Shown: positions 10,227-21,891 of the stretch, piece after piece
Position numbering within the stretch: position 1 is the first letter of the stretch
How the letters are laid out: the number at the start of each line of letters is the position of its first letter
Source of the DNA: Prostheceraeus crozeri
Taxonomy: Eukaryota; Platyhelminthes; Polycladida; Euryleptidae
Direction: 5' to 3'
Length of the DNA stretch: 64,000 nucleotides
Assembly (NCBI GenBank): GCA_907163375.1
Contig: CAJQUW010001840.1
Span: forward strand, 186,001 to 250,000
Translations under genes and position numbers: made by a program
Notes under the pieces: model-generated
What the model was told of the DNA's origin: nothing
The model's input: the letters and a program-made list of their open reading frames with translations, nothing else
Database searches by the model: none

Positions 10227-13200
10227 CTTCATTTTGTAAATCCTGCTTGACTACTTTAACTTCCCTACTTTTTAACTGTTGAATGTTTCCAAATTATGTA
10301 AATACATTTATACAAACAAATCATATCAATGAGTCAGGGCCATAGATTTACAGATGTATGCAGCCAAGATATCCATGAAATGAATATCTTTGGCATAGAG
10401 GTATTACTTATCGGCGACTTATAGGCGAAGTGGATAATAGTACACTTTCTATGGTATTGTTAATTTCTATGGTTGAAGGTGATGTTAAAAAGGTAATGTT
10501 AAATATCTGATGTTGAACGATTTCAATACATTCAATGCTAAAATCTATGTCGACAAATTAACATAGAAAATGTTAAATTTTCAATTACATTGACTGGATA
10601 TAGACATCTTCAACAATAAACAAGCTAAATTGTGCGAAGTTTCAGAGAAAGAATGCTTCAAGGAGACACCGCCGAAATCAAGTTCTCTCAAAGATACAGA
10701 TTGTTTATCTGAAGTTGACTTGAATGGAAATTGACAAAAGGTCGCGGCACATCCGACGGAACGAAGTTGGGGCGCAAACCACCAATAAAAAGTTTAGAAT
10801 TGTACGAGTACATGTGACTGATTCTAACCCGATGGTTCAGCTGTTGACATTGTGTATCTAGGTGGAAATTCGTACGGCTTTTGTCTCACTATTGCGTATT
10901 GGATGAAGTTAAACTTCCATTCTAGAGGTTTTGTTGCTGTCAATTTCTATCACTTTTCTAAAGTAGTTCATAAACGTGCCCCTGCTATCTTTTTTAATAA
11001 TGATCGGAGGGACCAAGTTTGCTGACAACATTTTTGGGCAATGATTTAGATTCTTCGAATCTGAAGGAATTCACAGCAATTCGCAAGCCATGAACGACGA
11101 TTTTCGAACGAAACCATGAACGCTTGCTGTGCAAGCGGCACAAAATCGAAGCCTGCTCATCGTCTTCTGATCGTGAACAATTTTATTCAGTTGTAGTAAG
11201 TTGTGAATGCTTTCGTTATGCAATGTATGAAATAAATGGTCGATGGATACTTGTCTCTTATCTCATGTCAGTAAAAGCAATTATACAACTAATTAAACAA
11301 ATTGACTGGGTATAAATTGATTATATATAGCAGACGAAATAATAATTCAAATAGAAAATAGGACATTTTTAGTATGTTTGCAGTATTGTATCACATTACT
11401 TTTAAGTCAAAATAGCAAGTGATATTAAAGAGAAAAGATGCATGGAATTCGATGTGATACATCTATCATACTTTGGACACCGTGGTAGATCAAGTGTTTA
11501 CAACAATATGCTACACTAAGACGTGTAGGAAGCCGAATCAATGTGAACTGAGTTGACATGTATTGAACCTAGCTGAACGGATGACCTAAACAAAGTCGAG
11601 ATAAGCTGAACGGATCCAAGGAAAGCCGACCTGAGCCGAAGATTTCGATCTTCGCTGAGACTATCCGGCACCAGCTGATTTGTGGTGGACTGACCCGAAG
11701 AAGTCTACGGTATCTTTGGTGAAGTGAGCCGACAACAGCCAATATTGGCTGGGATGAACTGAGAAGAACAGAGCTAAGTCAATTGAAATCAGCCCACGTG
11801 ATAGAGCCGACGCAATCTGAGCATGGATTTAACCATATATTAGATAGTTTAAGTGCGTCAGTATACTAGATGTCCACTCAAGTAAAAACGATGGCACAGA
11901 GAGAAGCTATTAATTGAATGGAAAGAAGATTTTGATGCATCACCTGGCTGGTAAAGATGGTCTTGCATCCGTTGTGGATCGCTGTGAATTCTTTCAAATC
12001 ATCATCATGCTCAACTAATACCTGTCTAAATTTCACTGAGCATGATAATTCCGCATCTCAAATTTACACGGGCATGGTACCTTTAGGCCTAATACGATGT
12101 TGTTTTCTATGTTGAGAGACATAAACTAGGCCTCGTGATGATTTCTGTCATTTAATGAAATTGCAACGATATAGGTCTGTTCCCATTTTTCAACTGAGGA
12201 TGCAACTAAATATCTAATTATTCTATCTGCAATGCTCAGCTACAGCAGTTTTGTCGAATTAATTGTTCTGATCATTTTAAAATAGTAGAGCAAAGTAGGA
12301 AATAGGTTCCGCCGTGTCAAGAGAACATAATTTGTTTCTCATTGCTGTGTTTATAATGTATAAATTGCTACTAAAAGGTCGTAGACATTATTGTTAATAC
12401 ATGATGGTCGCCGGAAGACTGAAGGACTTCAATCTACTATAACGAATACGAAAGGAAACATGTCTTTAAATTGATAAATGCAGGCACGGGGGTTTATTTC
12501 ATCTAAGTAAGGAAGACAATTTCTGTTAAATGAGTATACCGTTCTTACGCTTACCAAAGAGATGGTCTTTTCGATACAGCCCACAGTTTCCAGTGTTACT
12601 CGTTGCAGCAGGCGAATATCTGTTAAGATAAATCTCCAAAAGTTCGCATAGGTTCCTTTCTTTGCAAAAGTCCAATTATTCCAATAAACTGCTATCATTC
12701 ACAAGTCAAAAAACGATTTATTGAACGATTGTTACAAGCTATGCAACTACACAGTATAGTATAGGGCAGACACACACAGTCGCCAATATAATATTCTGCA
12801 GAACTATTCATATTTAAAACGAAGAAAAGTTTGGATTTCAGCCTAATGGGAAACTTGTTCTAAAGAATCTACAGCATTCAATTAAACTTTATTTCAACGT
12901 CTCTAACTAAAGCTATGTTTCATATATCCTAATATTCTCAGTCAAATTCAAAATATGGCAAGCATAATGAAATGCATACTATTGCGATGGTCAGAGTGGC
13001 AGTGTTTCAGTGCTGAAGTGGAAAATATTGCGATCGTAGAATGGAGGAGAACATAAATAATAATCATCAATCATTGGTTTATATTGTTATCAGTGCATTT
13101 ACATGTTTTGTCATGCAAATCAGTTCAACGAACATAGTGATGCAGAAAATGTCTATGCAGGTGATTACAGGTAAATTTTACATTTCTATAAATGTTTTAA

Positions 13201-13880
13201 TGCTCCTTCGTAGATCTATGTGCTGTGGAGATAACTTTCAAAGTATTTATCAATCAAATGTCAGTCATGCAATCATTTTAGGGAAAGATCTTCGTAAATT
13301 TAGCAATAATGAAAAGTACATGCAATTAATTGTGAATTAACTGCAATTGATTGATCATGTGATCAAATTAATTTAATTGATTGTTAGCAAAATGTGAGAC
13401 CAATTAAATTGCAATATAAATTTTTCCAATCCCTACTCTATACTGATGCTATACCGATGCAGGCAAATGTCTAAAAACTTTGGAACACTTCCGAGTAAAG
13501 CGCTGTTTCATTCCCTCTGAAATATTGTAATGCAAGCTGCTTTTTGCAATGCAGTCTTGTCACAAAATCTCAAAATTCTCCCTGGTATTCAGAAATGATG
13601 TAGCCAGTTAAATAGCAGATTTGTGTTGACACTTGCTGCATAGTTTCTTGCTACAAGTCATCAAATAGACAAAAATTGTTGAAGGGTATAAACTGAGGAA
13701 AGACCAGATTGCTAAGAAGCACGTGATGTTTTACCAAGTCTATTCAGAAATCGACAGGAATTTTCTTCAGTGCCTGACGGAGTAACCACTCACATATTAT
13801 GTTTTTACGTTTGCGTTTGACCCACGATAAAGCGTCTTGTTGACGATGCTGTGAAGGTTGGATAATCTTAAATCATAAAG
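10227..13880. other. intergenic, nothing recognised
   Basis: About 3.6 kb without a supportable gene. Open frames at 11124, 12429 and 13041 are short, lack recognisable motifs and are typical of AT-rich chance frames. The segment 11520-11820 is rich in loosely repeated GAACTGAG and AGCCGA oligomers but shows no fixed period. Confidence 0.5.
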
Positions 13881-13889
13881 CATGAGTTA

Positions 13890-14110
13890 TATTTTCCTCG
13901 AAGTTGTTCCTGTCTGCTCACTTGCACATCGCTCACGTCTCAGATCCACTTCTACGAACTCACTTGTTGTGGCAAAACACGTCTAATAACGGTCGCCAAT
14001 GGGATCTTCTCCGTAAAAGCCTCACAAGCGTGGAACAACCCTCCGTCTTCTGTCACCTCTCAAGGAACTCTAGGTCTCTTCAAAGTCGCTGCTAAAGACG
14101 ACTGCCACGT
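13890..14110 (+). pseudogene. LINE ORF2 C-terminal tail remnant (CR1/L2-like)
   Basis: At 13994-14105 a frame reads GIFSVKASQAWNNPPSSVTS, then GTLGLFKVAAK. This matches the FSVRAAQLWNSLPSSVRSA...SLNVFKKRLKTHLF ending typical of CR1/L2-type LINE polyproteins, as known from memory of the family. An upstream stretch (LRSTSTNSLVVAK, about 13940) fits the preceding region with a frame change. Nothing of the reverse transcriptase remains. It is an old, 5'-truncated fragment. Confidence 0.5.
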
Positions 14111-15390
14111 TTTTTGTTTTTTCCACCGTTTTCAAGATCATTTTGCTTTCATCATTTGTGCAAATGCTTTGAAGTTTTGTGAAAGCACATGCCTTCTATG
14201 ATGAAATTCGTCATTCAAAGTTGCATCCGAAAGCGCAATTTTCTGGGTATCAAGGGTAGAGATCACAGCAGCACGGGGAAAATGAGCAATTGGTGAGTGA
14301 AATCCATTTCTCAATTCATGAGCATGATAATTGATGCAGTCATATTTACGGTAAACTGTAAACAGCCACTTATCGGACAATTTGTGAGCCACATCAGTAT
14401 TTTGGCACTTACTGCGTATTATCAGACAAATTTCCTGCTTGTCAGACAATTTTTGTCTCATCGCACGAACTAATCTACATTATTGCGTTTACTGCCTATC
14501 ATACTACTTATGACTATACACACTTTTATTGAAATTGGATGGTATCCTTGATAATTTTCAATTATAGAATATACAATTTTGTAAATAAGTACGGTTCTTT
14601 GTATACACCTTGAGGCATGGCAATAACAGCTCTGGATATTTGACGTATTGATGCCATCTTTTAATTCTGTTTTTACAATGTTTTTTTACAGCTTTTAAGG
14701 GTCTATATACTTCCTCAAAGTTGACATTGATATAACGGACTAATAAAGTATCAGACTTGTTCATAATGCGAGTGTGAATGAGTGGAGCAGAGTTAGATTA
14801 GGAGTGACTAATTGCCATTAGCTGATGTTGAATAGTTTGAACATATTTAAACACATTGGGCCGGTTTCATAAAGAGGTTCTAAACTAGAACGGTTCTAGC
14901 GTAAGAACTGGTTCTAATGAGCACCGACGAGAAATTTCAGTTTCATAAACGAGTTCTTTCCCTCATGGTTCCAGTTGGAACTGGTTCCAATTAGAACTAG
15001 AGGTAAATCCAAAGTGACGTTGAGGTGATGTCATGACCTACATTTCAGCTTGGTTACCACGATGTTATTGGCTCCGTCGAAAAATTGCTGTTGCTTACCT
15101 GAATTCGCAGCCGAAGACGTTGGATCAAGAAGCTTGTCATCAGCCACAGCATAATATATAAGAAGTGACATTTTGATATCGCTTTCCGCCAAAGTTGCTT
15201 TTTCGCAACGTTGTGTCCTGAAGCTGGTTCAATGTTTGGGAGCACAAAAACAGTGTAGATAGCTACATTTAGGATCCTATAGCATACGCATAAAATATAA
15301 AGCGCATTGGAAGCCTCCTTCTGGGGTCGGCGGTAAATGGGTTAATGTATTCGATCTGAATCAACGATTGCAGGAAATTCATTTCTCAAG

Positions 15391-16046
15391 ATGTCACAGC
15401 GTAAGCGAGCGGAAAACTTTAGCAACGTAGAGAAAGAATGCATATTAGATTTTATGGAGAGGAATTCGATAATTGAAAGTAAGGATACCTCGGTGAAGAC
15501 GCAGAAGCATAAGAAGGAGAAATTTGAAGAGCTACGAATACTTTTAGATTCTCAATTCGCGACAAAACGGTCAATAGCTCAAATCAAGAACTATTGGAAG
15601 AAGATGAAATGTAATGTAAAGAAAGCTGCGACGGAAAACCGTAAAGAAAGTTTTAAAACTGGTGGAGGGAAAAATCCAGCCAAAGAGATTTCCGCAGACG
15701 AGGAGAGAGTCATGGCTTTAGTAGCGGCCGACAGTGACCCCCTTCCGAACCAGTTCGACGGTGACGCGAAATATGTCGGTGACATTGGAAATAGCGATTC
15801 CGAGGATTCCAATGTTAGTGCAACCCACATTGATGCAACCGAAGATTGTGGAACGAGTCAAACCAAGTCAAATAAGAATAAGAAGCGAAAAGCAATCACA
15901 TCACAGGACTTTTATGAACTCAGCGACTGAAAATAGAGGAACGGAAAGCAGAAGCACAAGAGAGAATAGCAGCGGCACTGGAAACCTTAACAGCTGAAGA
16001 ACATGGACGTATGGGATTTCTAGCACAGGTGAACAGTAATTTGTGA
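15391..16046 (+). CDS. Harbinger Myb/SANT-like DNA-binding protein, frameshifted near C terminus
   Basis: The frame from ATG 15391 runs to a stop at 15928-15930 (179 residues). Residues 1-80 are a Myb/SANT-like trihelix domain of the type found in Harbinger accessory proteins and NAIF1: RAENFSNVEKECILDFMERN, then IAQIKNYWKKMK. Residues 90-165 are acidic and Ser/Asp-rich, ending in a basic NKNKKRK stretch. The protein recruits the transposase to the ends and to the nucleus in studied Harbinger systems. Right at the stop the reading moves to another frame, RLKIEERKAEAQERIA...EEHGRMGFLAQ (to 16046), which is the conserved C-terminal coiled-coil helix that normally follows DFYE. The simplest view is a single-base frameshift, so this partner is probably damaged even though the transposase is not. 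Confidence 0.8.
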
Positions 16047-16348
16047 CCGTCTGATCAACAATGTGAAATAAATGCTTTACATGGAAATTGTTACTTTTTA
16101 ATGGGAGTCTAAATTCTGAATATTTGTCAATGTTATCATATGGAAATTAAGAAAATGAAGTATTTGTGGAATGAACCAGTATCTAATAAATTACTTAGTG
16201 TAACCCTCACCCCACTGTGAGCGAATTTTTTAAAAATTATAAAAATGGGTCAGCAACAAAAAACAAACCGACGGTATGCAGACGTTTGTATTTATTGTTG
16301 ATACATGTAGTTTTCGGGAAAATCACAAGAAACAATAACAGTTATTTT

Positions 16349-17416
16349 TTAATTAAAGTATCTTTCGATCAGTTGTCGCCGGAAACGCAAACCTCGCTCA
16401 TCGTCTATCTGAACATCACTATCTTCGTTATACTCATCGTTAATCTCTCTTTCGAATTCAAATTGCTCATCACCGTTGTTAATGGCCATGTTGTGAATTA
16501 CTGCAGCCGCAATGATGAGATGAGGAACCTTTGATACGTGAACTCGAAGGCCATATTTAAGACAAGGGAATCTTCTCTTCCATATCCCAAACGTTCTCTC
16601 AATTGTTGAACGTGTTTTCACATGTGCATCGTTGTAACGCGCTTCTGCTCGGTTAACCGGATTTGCAAGAGGAATTAGAATCGCAGTAGTACACGGATAT
16701 CCACCATCACCTAGCAAATAACCATCATATACACCACTTTCAAATTGCGCACATACGCGTGATCCATTCCATATCCTCGAATCATGCACAGCTCCTGGCC
16801 AACGTGCAACTATGTTGCAAATTTCAAAATTAGCACTGCCGATAACTTGAACATTGATTGAATACCAATGATGTCGATTAATGAACCTACCTCCTTCATG
16901 AGGAGCAATGTTAAAGATTAGTCTTATGTGTACACAATCAATTACACCAATTACTCCCGGGAAATTAGCCTTTTCGTAGAAACTAGTCTTGATCTTTCGT
17001 ATTTCATTAGTAGTACTCGGCATGCGTATATATCGGTTCGATAAACACGCAATCGAGTCAGATACGTGTTTGACAATCCGGCAGACGCTTGCTTTAGAAA
17101 GACCATGTAAATCTCCGATGGAAGTGTAAATATTGCCGGATGCCAAAAATCGAAGAAATGCAAACACCTGTTCCTCGGGAGTTATTGCGTGGTTCCGACG
17201 AGTTTGTCTTTGAAGTTGAGGGCGAATTTCTTCAATAAGGAGATGTGCTGTTGATTTGGATAGTCTATATCTGATGGTAAATTCCGTTTCACCGTAAATA
17301 TCGAAAGGATTACTTCTATCTCTGAATACCCTCTCACGGCGAAGGCTTCTAATCATTAAAACATACCCAGCCATTACTTTGCTGCGATTGTGCATTCGAG
17401 AGAAGTGGCGATTCAA
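16349..17416 (-). CDS. PIF/Harbinger transposase (HARBI1-like), intact
   Basis: A 355-residue DDE_Tnp_4 transposase. The N-terminal helix-turn-helix part includes FTIRYRLSKSTAHLLIEEI, the sensor-like stretch EEQVFAFLRFLASGN and SIGDLHGLSKASVCRIV. The catalytic triad is complete: Asp160 in VIDCVHI, Asp237 in LLGDGGYP and Glu273 in STIERTFGIWK. Further family marks are YSINVQVI, FEICNIVARWPGAVHDSRIW and HNMAINNGD. Length and motif order match active HARBI1-type transposases, which make 3-bp duplications. It is transcribed toward the Myb-like gene, and the two converge with about 300 bp between them. No break is seen. Its start is the first in-frame ATG after the subterminal repeat array. Confidence 0.93.
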   Translation of the reverse strand: MNRHFSRMHNRSKVMAGYVLMIRSLRRERVFRDRSNPFDIYGETEFTIRYRLSKSTAHLLIEEIRPQLQRQTRRNHAITPEEQVFAFLRFLASGNIYTSIGDLHGLSKASVCRIVKHVSDSIACLSNRYIRMPSTTNEIRKIKTSFYEKANFPGVIGVIDCVHIRLIFNIAPHEGGRFINRHHWYSINVQVIGSANFEICNIVARWPGAVHDSRIWNGSRVCAQFESGVYDGYLLGDGGYPCTTAILIPLANPVNRAEARYNDAHVKTRSTIERTFGIWKRRFPCLKYGLRVHVSKVPHLIIAAAVIHNMAINNGDEQFEFEREINDEYNEDSDVQIDDERGLRFRRQLIERYFN

Positions 17417-17828
17417 TTGAAGTTAGAACCACGTTCGATTAGTTCTAGAATGAAGTTCTAATTTCATTCTATTGGAACCGGTATTAAGAAAATATTTCTT
17501 CATGAAACTGGAATGGTTCTAAAGTTAGAACCAGTTCTTCGTAGAACCGCGTTATGAAACGCGCAACTATCCAATTTTATGAAGTTTTGACTTTTAACAC
17601 CGGTTCTAGGCTTATGACGCTTTTATGAAACCGGCCCATTGAGTTTGAGAGACAATACTTCTAGAAAAGTAGACAGAATTGTCTGATATTTTGGCGAATA
17701 ATTGTCTCATCTTGTCTGCTCTGAACAGCCACTTTTGGTTGTTCATTGTCTCATGTTGTCTGTTGCAATTGTCTGATCATTATAGCTGAAAAATTGTCTG
17801 TTATTTGGCTGATTACAGTTTACAGTGC

Positions 17829-20500
17829 ACCGCGACTTTTTGCACTAAATTCATTCTAAAATAAATAACATTGAGTCGAACGTCATCAACTGCATCAACT
17901 TAGCTAGTTTCTTAAACTCCAGCTCATGGTGTTGATTTTTGCCGATGTAGTGACACGGCCAACAATTACATGTGCTTTTCAGTGTTCATTACAGATTTTT
18001 AGTGCTTTTGATGAACTTCAACTTTCTTTTAGATTTTTACTAATACCTTTCTTTTTAGCATTTTTTCCGCACTCCTGCGTATAGATCTTACAAGTGAACA
18101 TAGTATCACCCAAAAGTTATTACATAGCCTATCCTAGCATCCTTCTAAAAATAACTTGTAATTTGTGCAAACCAAACATGGCTTCACAACAATTACTGGC
18201 AGTCATTTAGGATAGTTTCATGACTCTTAAATGTTCTGAGAAATATATCAAGTGTGGAAACTCCCCATTACTCTGATGTATTTTTAGTGGCGACAAATCC
18301 GCCATCTTTTTCGCGAAGATATTTGTATTCATCAATTTCAAGAAGTCGCTGTGGCTAGAATATTTGGTGACAACTTCACTTTTCTAGTAATTCCTACATA
18401 AAATTTACTGCTTTATTCATTTTTTACATCAATTTTGATGTTGAACGTATCATTTCTGAATGGTATGGCTATATAGATGAAACAGTGGGGAAATTGTGTC
18501 ATTTGGCTCTCAGATATTGTTAATCTACATATTGAAGATGCATCTAATACAAATAGCTCCTGGAATGAGAAGAAAGGAATATTTGCTCGTTATTTTAGCA
18601 ACAATTTCGTGCTTTGGATGGTTTTTTAACGTTTCATCTGCTAGTGAAGATCAACTCCGCTTGGTTGACGCACGTAACTATTGCAGTTATCCTAAAACAG
18701 TCCGTCATGCTCTTATTTTACCGATATCTGTGTTCATACATTGAGTGGACCAGTTGCCGGAAATTCCACCATCTTCATGATAATTGAGCAAGATGTTCCC
18801 ACACAAATCACTCTACGTTTTCACTGTTGTGACGTCATGCTTAGTCGCTGTCTGATTGCTTTATTAACTAAGGAAGCAGACAGACAGTCACTTCTGTGAG
18901 ACTGTTCACAAGGCGCACGATGTTCTAAATTTTGCTCTCCAGTGAATCATTATGATCTGTGCGTGAAATGGCGTCTGGTAAGTTGATGTTAATGATAGTT
19001 GATTGAATCAGCTCAAAGTTTTGCAACACGAGTGTAGCCACTACATCTGATGCAGTTGATATCACCCATCCACGGTTATACATTTCATTTAGTAAAAGCA
19101 AATATAATTCTTAAGTGGCAACTCAGAGATGGTTAACTACATAGTCCACACAACCTCGTTCATGATGATGTTCAAGGTTGAAAAACACTCTGTCTAATGG
19201 TCGATCTTGTAAAAAAAAGTTTGACACAATCAACTGGATCAGTAAGTCGGTCAAATTTTTTGCATATAATGAAACTATGTGTAGAGACGATAAGTGCATT
19301 TATAAGGTGCAATAATTTCCTCCATGACCATTTTGACTGGGCAACAAGGTCAATTTCGAACTGCTGATCCGATTCAACCCAGTTTACCGCATCATGAATG
19401 TTATACGAAAAGCTTCTTCCAAGTTACTATGTTTAATAACGAACACCGTTAAATAACAATTTTAGTAGGCCTATTAGAGAAAGAGTAGTGGAAACTGAGG
19501 GAGTCTTTTTGTGGGAGTGCTTTCAAAGAAAGAAAATATGGTTCTTTAATTCAATTAGCAAAAATGAAATTAATTTTTAGTTGCCAACAAGGCTTGATTT
19601 GATCCGATATCAAAAGCGTGAGGTTATTCGCACGCAATGGTGCGTGTAAATAACCAGACAACTGAGGCCAAGTTATTCCCACGTAAAATTGGGTACCAGC
19701 ACCCATAACTATACAATGAGGTTTTCAGACGCAACAATTCTTCAAAATGGTAACTGTCTTTGCCGAACGGTTATATTTTTGCATGATAACTTCAACTATT
19801 CCGCATAATTTATTTAGGCATTCATCGTCAGAATTAAGCAATTGCTTCTTAGAAGTGGCTATCTACTGAACACTTTACCAAAGTTTCATAGTATCAAATT
19901 TATTGGAAATTTTACAGATTTTTAGCATATACATGGAATGATATACTGAATCTGTCTTTTTGGCAATTCGTAGTCGCTGCTCGTCCGCGATTTCCACATG
20001 ATCATCATTATTCTTCAGTAATTGTACAGTTTTTGATTTGATGTGAAATCAACATGTTTGAGAGCAGTGGTAGGCATATCAGAAGGTACAAATTGATGCA
20101 CTTGTTTGATCTCTAGGGTAAGGCATATTGAAAATATTAAAGCGGGCATTGATTCCTTTGCTTAGTTATTCGGATGAAGCTTTTTTTGACATACGGTAAA
20201 CTAGGGCGAATCAGACATTGTTGGCAAGAAATCTGTTTATTTGCTCAATGATAGCCACTATGACATGATGACCTATGTCAGTGGTAGGCAACCAATTTGT
20301 GGTAGTGATGACTTACAGATCTAGTTGATTACATCACAATCGGTTCCACTGTATCGGCCGTTAGATCAATCGAATACCGACAAACTTGTATTGTGATGAG
20401 TCTGACACATTTGTTGCAATATTTTATATTTAAGCCTTTACAGAAGCTTAATAATCAAATTTTGATCAATTTAGAAAAGCTGTTTCTTCAACCGAAATTT
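17829..20500. other. intergenic, one weak candidate exon
   Basis: About 2.7 kb without a recognised gene or repeat end. The only coding-like stretch is the candidate first exon at 18565-18744 listed below. The stretch around 19600-19700 repeats ATTTACACGCA/GTTATTCGCACGCAATGG-like words but forms no array. Confidence 0.4.
18565..18744 (+). CDS. candidate signal-peptide or membrane-anchor exon (weak)
   Basis: From ATG 18565 the frame reads MRRKEYLLVILATISCFGWF, then FNVSSASEDQLRLVDA, and closes at 18744. The first 26 residues look like a signal peptide or type II anchor: basic start, hydrophobic core, then small residues before an acidic stretch. A possible splice donor (CAC|GTAACT) lies at about 18672. 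No family is recognised and no partner exon can be tied to it. AT-rich DNA makes such hydrophobic stretches fairly often, so this may be chance. Confidence 0.2.
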   Translation: MRRKEYLLVILATISCFGWFFNVSSASEDQLRLVDARNYCSYPKTVRHALILPISVFIH

Positions 20501-20514
20501 ATATTTATCATGAA

Positions 20515-21804
20515 TTGAAAATGTCCAAAATAACTACGCTACGCTTATTTTATGATATTAGCTACATAAAGCTACATATAGCTTCACCAGTCCCGAAATG
20601 TATGCCTGTTTCCATTCATGAGCTACGCCCGATTACTTTGTTGAGTGTACCAGCCAAGTTGCTAGAATATCTTGTGCTGAAGCATATGCGTGATACATTT
20701 TGCAAAAACATTCCTGATTTTCAGTTCGCCTATAAACGTCTCTCGAACACTACTTCTTGTCTAATTACGATGCATGATGCCGTGACTAGCATATTGGACT
20801 GCTCTGACTCAGGAGGCTGCATTATGCTAAACTATGATTTTTCCAAAGCTTTTGATACTATTTGTCACAATGTTCTTGTCCGGAAGCTTATTGATTACTG
20901 TTATCCACATGGTTTTATTTCTTGGCTTTGCTCCTATTTAACAAGCAGGTACCAATCTGTGAAAATGCTTGATTCTCTTAGTCAGCAGCGTATTGTGACC
21001 AGTGGTGCACCCCAGGGATCGCTCTTGGGTCCATATCTTTTTGTCCTGTACTGTAGCGATATAAAGCCCATGTCCACGACTACCGTTTTAACTATGTATG
21101 CTGATGACATTTGCGAAATCTGTCCTATTTATAGGAATGATATTGTCAAGTCTTTGGGAGCCGTGTCCGAAGAGTTTTATAATATATCAGAGTGGGCTGA
21201 CTTGAACAAATTGAAATTAAATCAATGTAAAACAAAGGCTGTGTGCATTTTGAAGAAAAATTTCTCTATTGTCTTCCCTTTTCCATTTAGTATTGTGAGC
21301 GAGTTAAAGATTCTCGGAGTAACTTGGAATAAGGATTTGAAATGGAACTCACATTTCCAGAATGTTATTTCTTTGTGTAATAAAAGGATGTATGTGCTTA
21401 GAGTGTTGCGTAGACTGTTAAGTCATGACGCGTTATGGTCTGTTTTTAAGGCCACAATTGAAAGCATTTTGCTCTATTGTACACAATTGTTTGGCGTTTA
21501 CAGTTTTGAAACGAGACAGCAGATAGAAAGAATTTTCAAACGAGCTCGGAGAATTATCTGTAAAAATGATTGTATTTGTGCCAACAGTATATGTTCATTA
21601 GATAAAGTTCGCTTTCAAGCCTACCTTTCACTTTTTTACAAGAGTCAGAACGTCGATCATCCTCTTTTTCCTGTTGTTCCGCACGTGCGTAATGATCGAC
21701 TAATTGTACCTTTTTCTAGAACTAGCAAGAGACAAAATTGTTACACTGTTCTCATCACCTTGGTTTTTAATGGTCTTTCTGACCTAACAAGTATACCAGC
21801 TTAA
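20515..21804 (+). CDS. non-LTR (LINE) reverse transcriptase, 5'-truncated, otherwise open
   Basis: A 429-codon open frame holds the reverse transcriptase and following region of a jockey/CR1-like LINE. RT blocks in order: ELRPITLLSVPAKLLEYLVL (about 36-60), FQFAYKRLSNTTSCL (block 2), NYDFSKAFDTICH (first catalytic Asp), SGAPQGSLLGPYLF, then the catalytic box YADD at residues 195-198, followed by INEWADLNKLKLN-type and LKILGVTWNKDLKWN blocks. The C-terminal part (LFYKSQNVDHPLFPVVP...) is typical of this group. The endonuclease domain and ORF1 are absent because the insertion is 5'-truncated near 20570; residues before that look like chance extension. The tail ends in an AT run and a TCTTC microsatellite. 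The frame has no internal break, so the copy is young. Confidence 0.85.
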   Translation: MKMSKITTLRLFYDISYIKLHIASPVPKCMPVSIHELRPITLLSVPAKLLEYLVLKHMRDTFCKNIPDFQFAYKRLSNTTSCLITMHDAVTSILDCSDSGGCIMLNYDFSKAFDTICHNVLVRKLIDYCYPHGFISWLCSYLTSRYQSVKMLDSLSQQRIVTSGAPQGSLLGPYLFVLYCSDIKPMSTTTVLTMYADDICEICPIYRNDIVKSLGAVSEEFYNISEWADLNKLKLNQCKTKAVCILKKNFSIVFPFPFSIVSELKILGVTWNKDLKWNSHFQNVISLCNKRMYVLRVLRRLLSHDALWSVFKATIESILLYCTQLFGVYSFETRQQIERIFKRARRIICKNDCICANSICSLDKVRFQAYLSLFYKSQNVDHPLFPVVPHVRNDRLIVPFSRTSKRQNCYTVLITLVFNGLSDLTSIPA

Positions 21805-21857
21805 CTTTGTGACTATTTAACTTTGTGATATATTTTGTGATTTTCATTTTGAAAAAA

Positions 21858-21890
21858 TATATATATATTCTCTTCTCTTCTCTTCTCTTC
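21858..21890 (+). repeat. LINE 3' tail microsatellite, (AT)n then (TCTTC)n
   Basis: ATATATATAT followed by about four TCTTC/TTCTC units, about 55 bp after the LINE stop codon. Simple-repeat 3' tails of this kind are standard for CR1/jockey-group LINEs and mark the 3' end of the insertion. Confidence 0.75.
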
Positions 21891-21891
21891 A

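Larger units (their letters stand above)
14858..17637. mobile_element. complete PIF/Harbinger transposon (2780 bp)
   Basis: The inverted ends GGGCCGGTTTCATAAA (14858) and TTTATGAAACCGGCCC (ending 17637) are flanked by the 3-bp duplication ATT (14855-14857, 17638-17640). Both subterminal zones carry many copies of GGTTCTA/TAGAACC and AGTTCT motifs, at 14877-15001 and 17425-17610. Two genes converge inside: a Myb/SANT-like protein (15391, +) and the transposase (17416, -). This is the usual two-gene make-up of Harbinger elements. The transposase is intact; the Myb gene seems to have a one-base frameshift near its end. Confidence 0.92.
14349..17828. mobile_element. MITE with CACTGTAAA-type ends, split by a Harbinger insertion
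   Basis: The left end CGGTAAACTGTAAACAGCC (14349) is matched in inverse by GGCTGATTACAGTTTACAGTG (ending 17828), and the match continues inward to CAGACAATTTTT-like sequence on both sides. Motifs of the form TTGTCTGA are repeated in both subterminal zones (14378-14460 and 17670-17800). The complete Harbinger at 14858-17637 sits inside, so about 0.7 kb of the stretch belongs to the MITE. The left end is worn, so the TA target duplication is visible only on that side. No coding capacity remains. Confidence 0.6.

Noticed and set aside
11520-11830. Tandem repeat of GAACTGAG/AGCCGA words
   Set aside because: No constant period or unit could be drawn; it is treated as biased composition.
12429-12698. 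Possible 89-codon gene on the minus strand
   Set aside because: No recognisable motif, no splice or codon evidence; typical chance frame.
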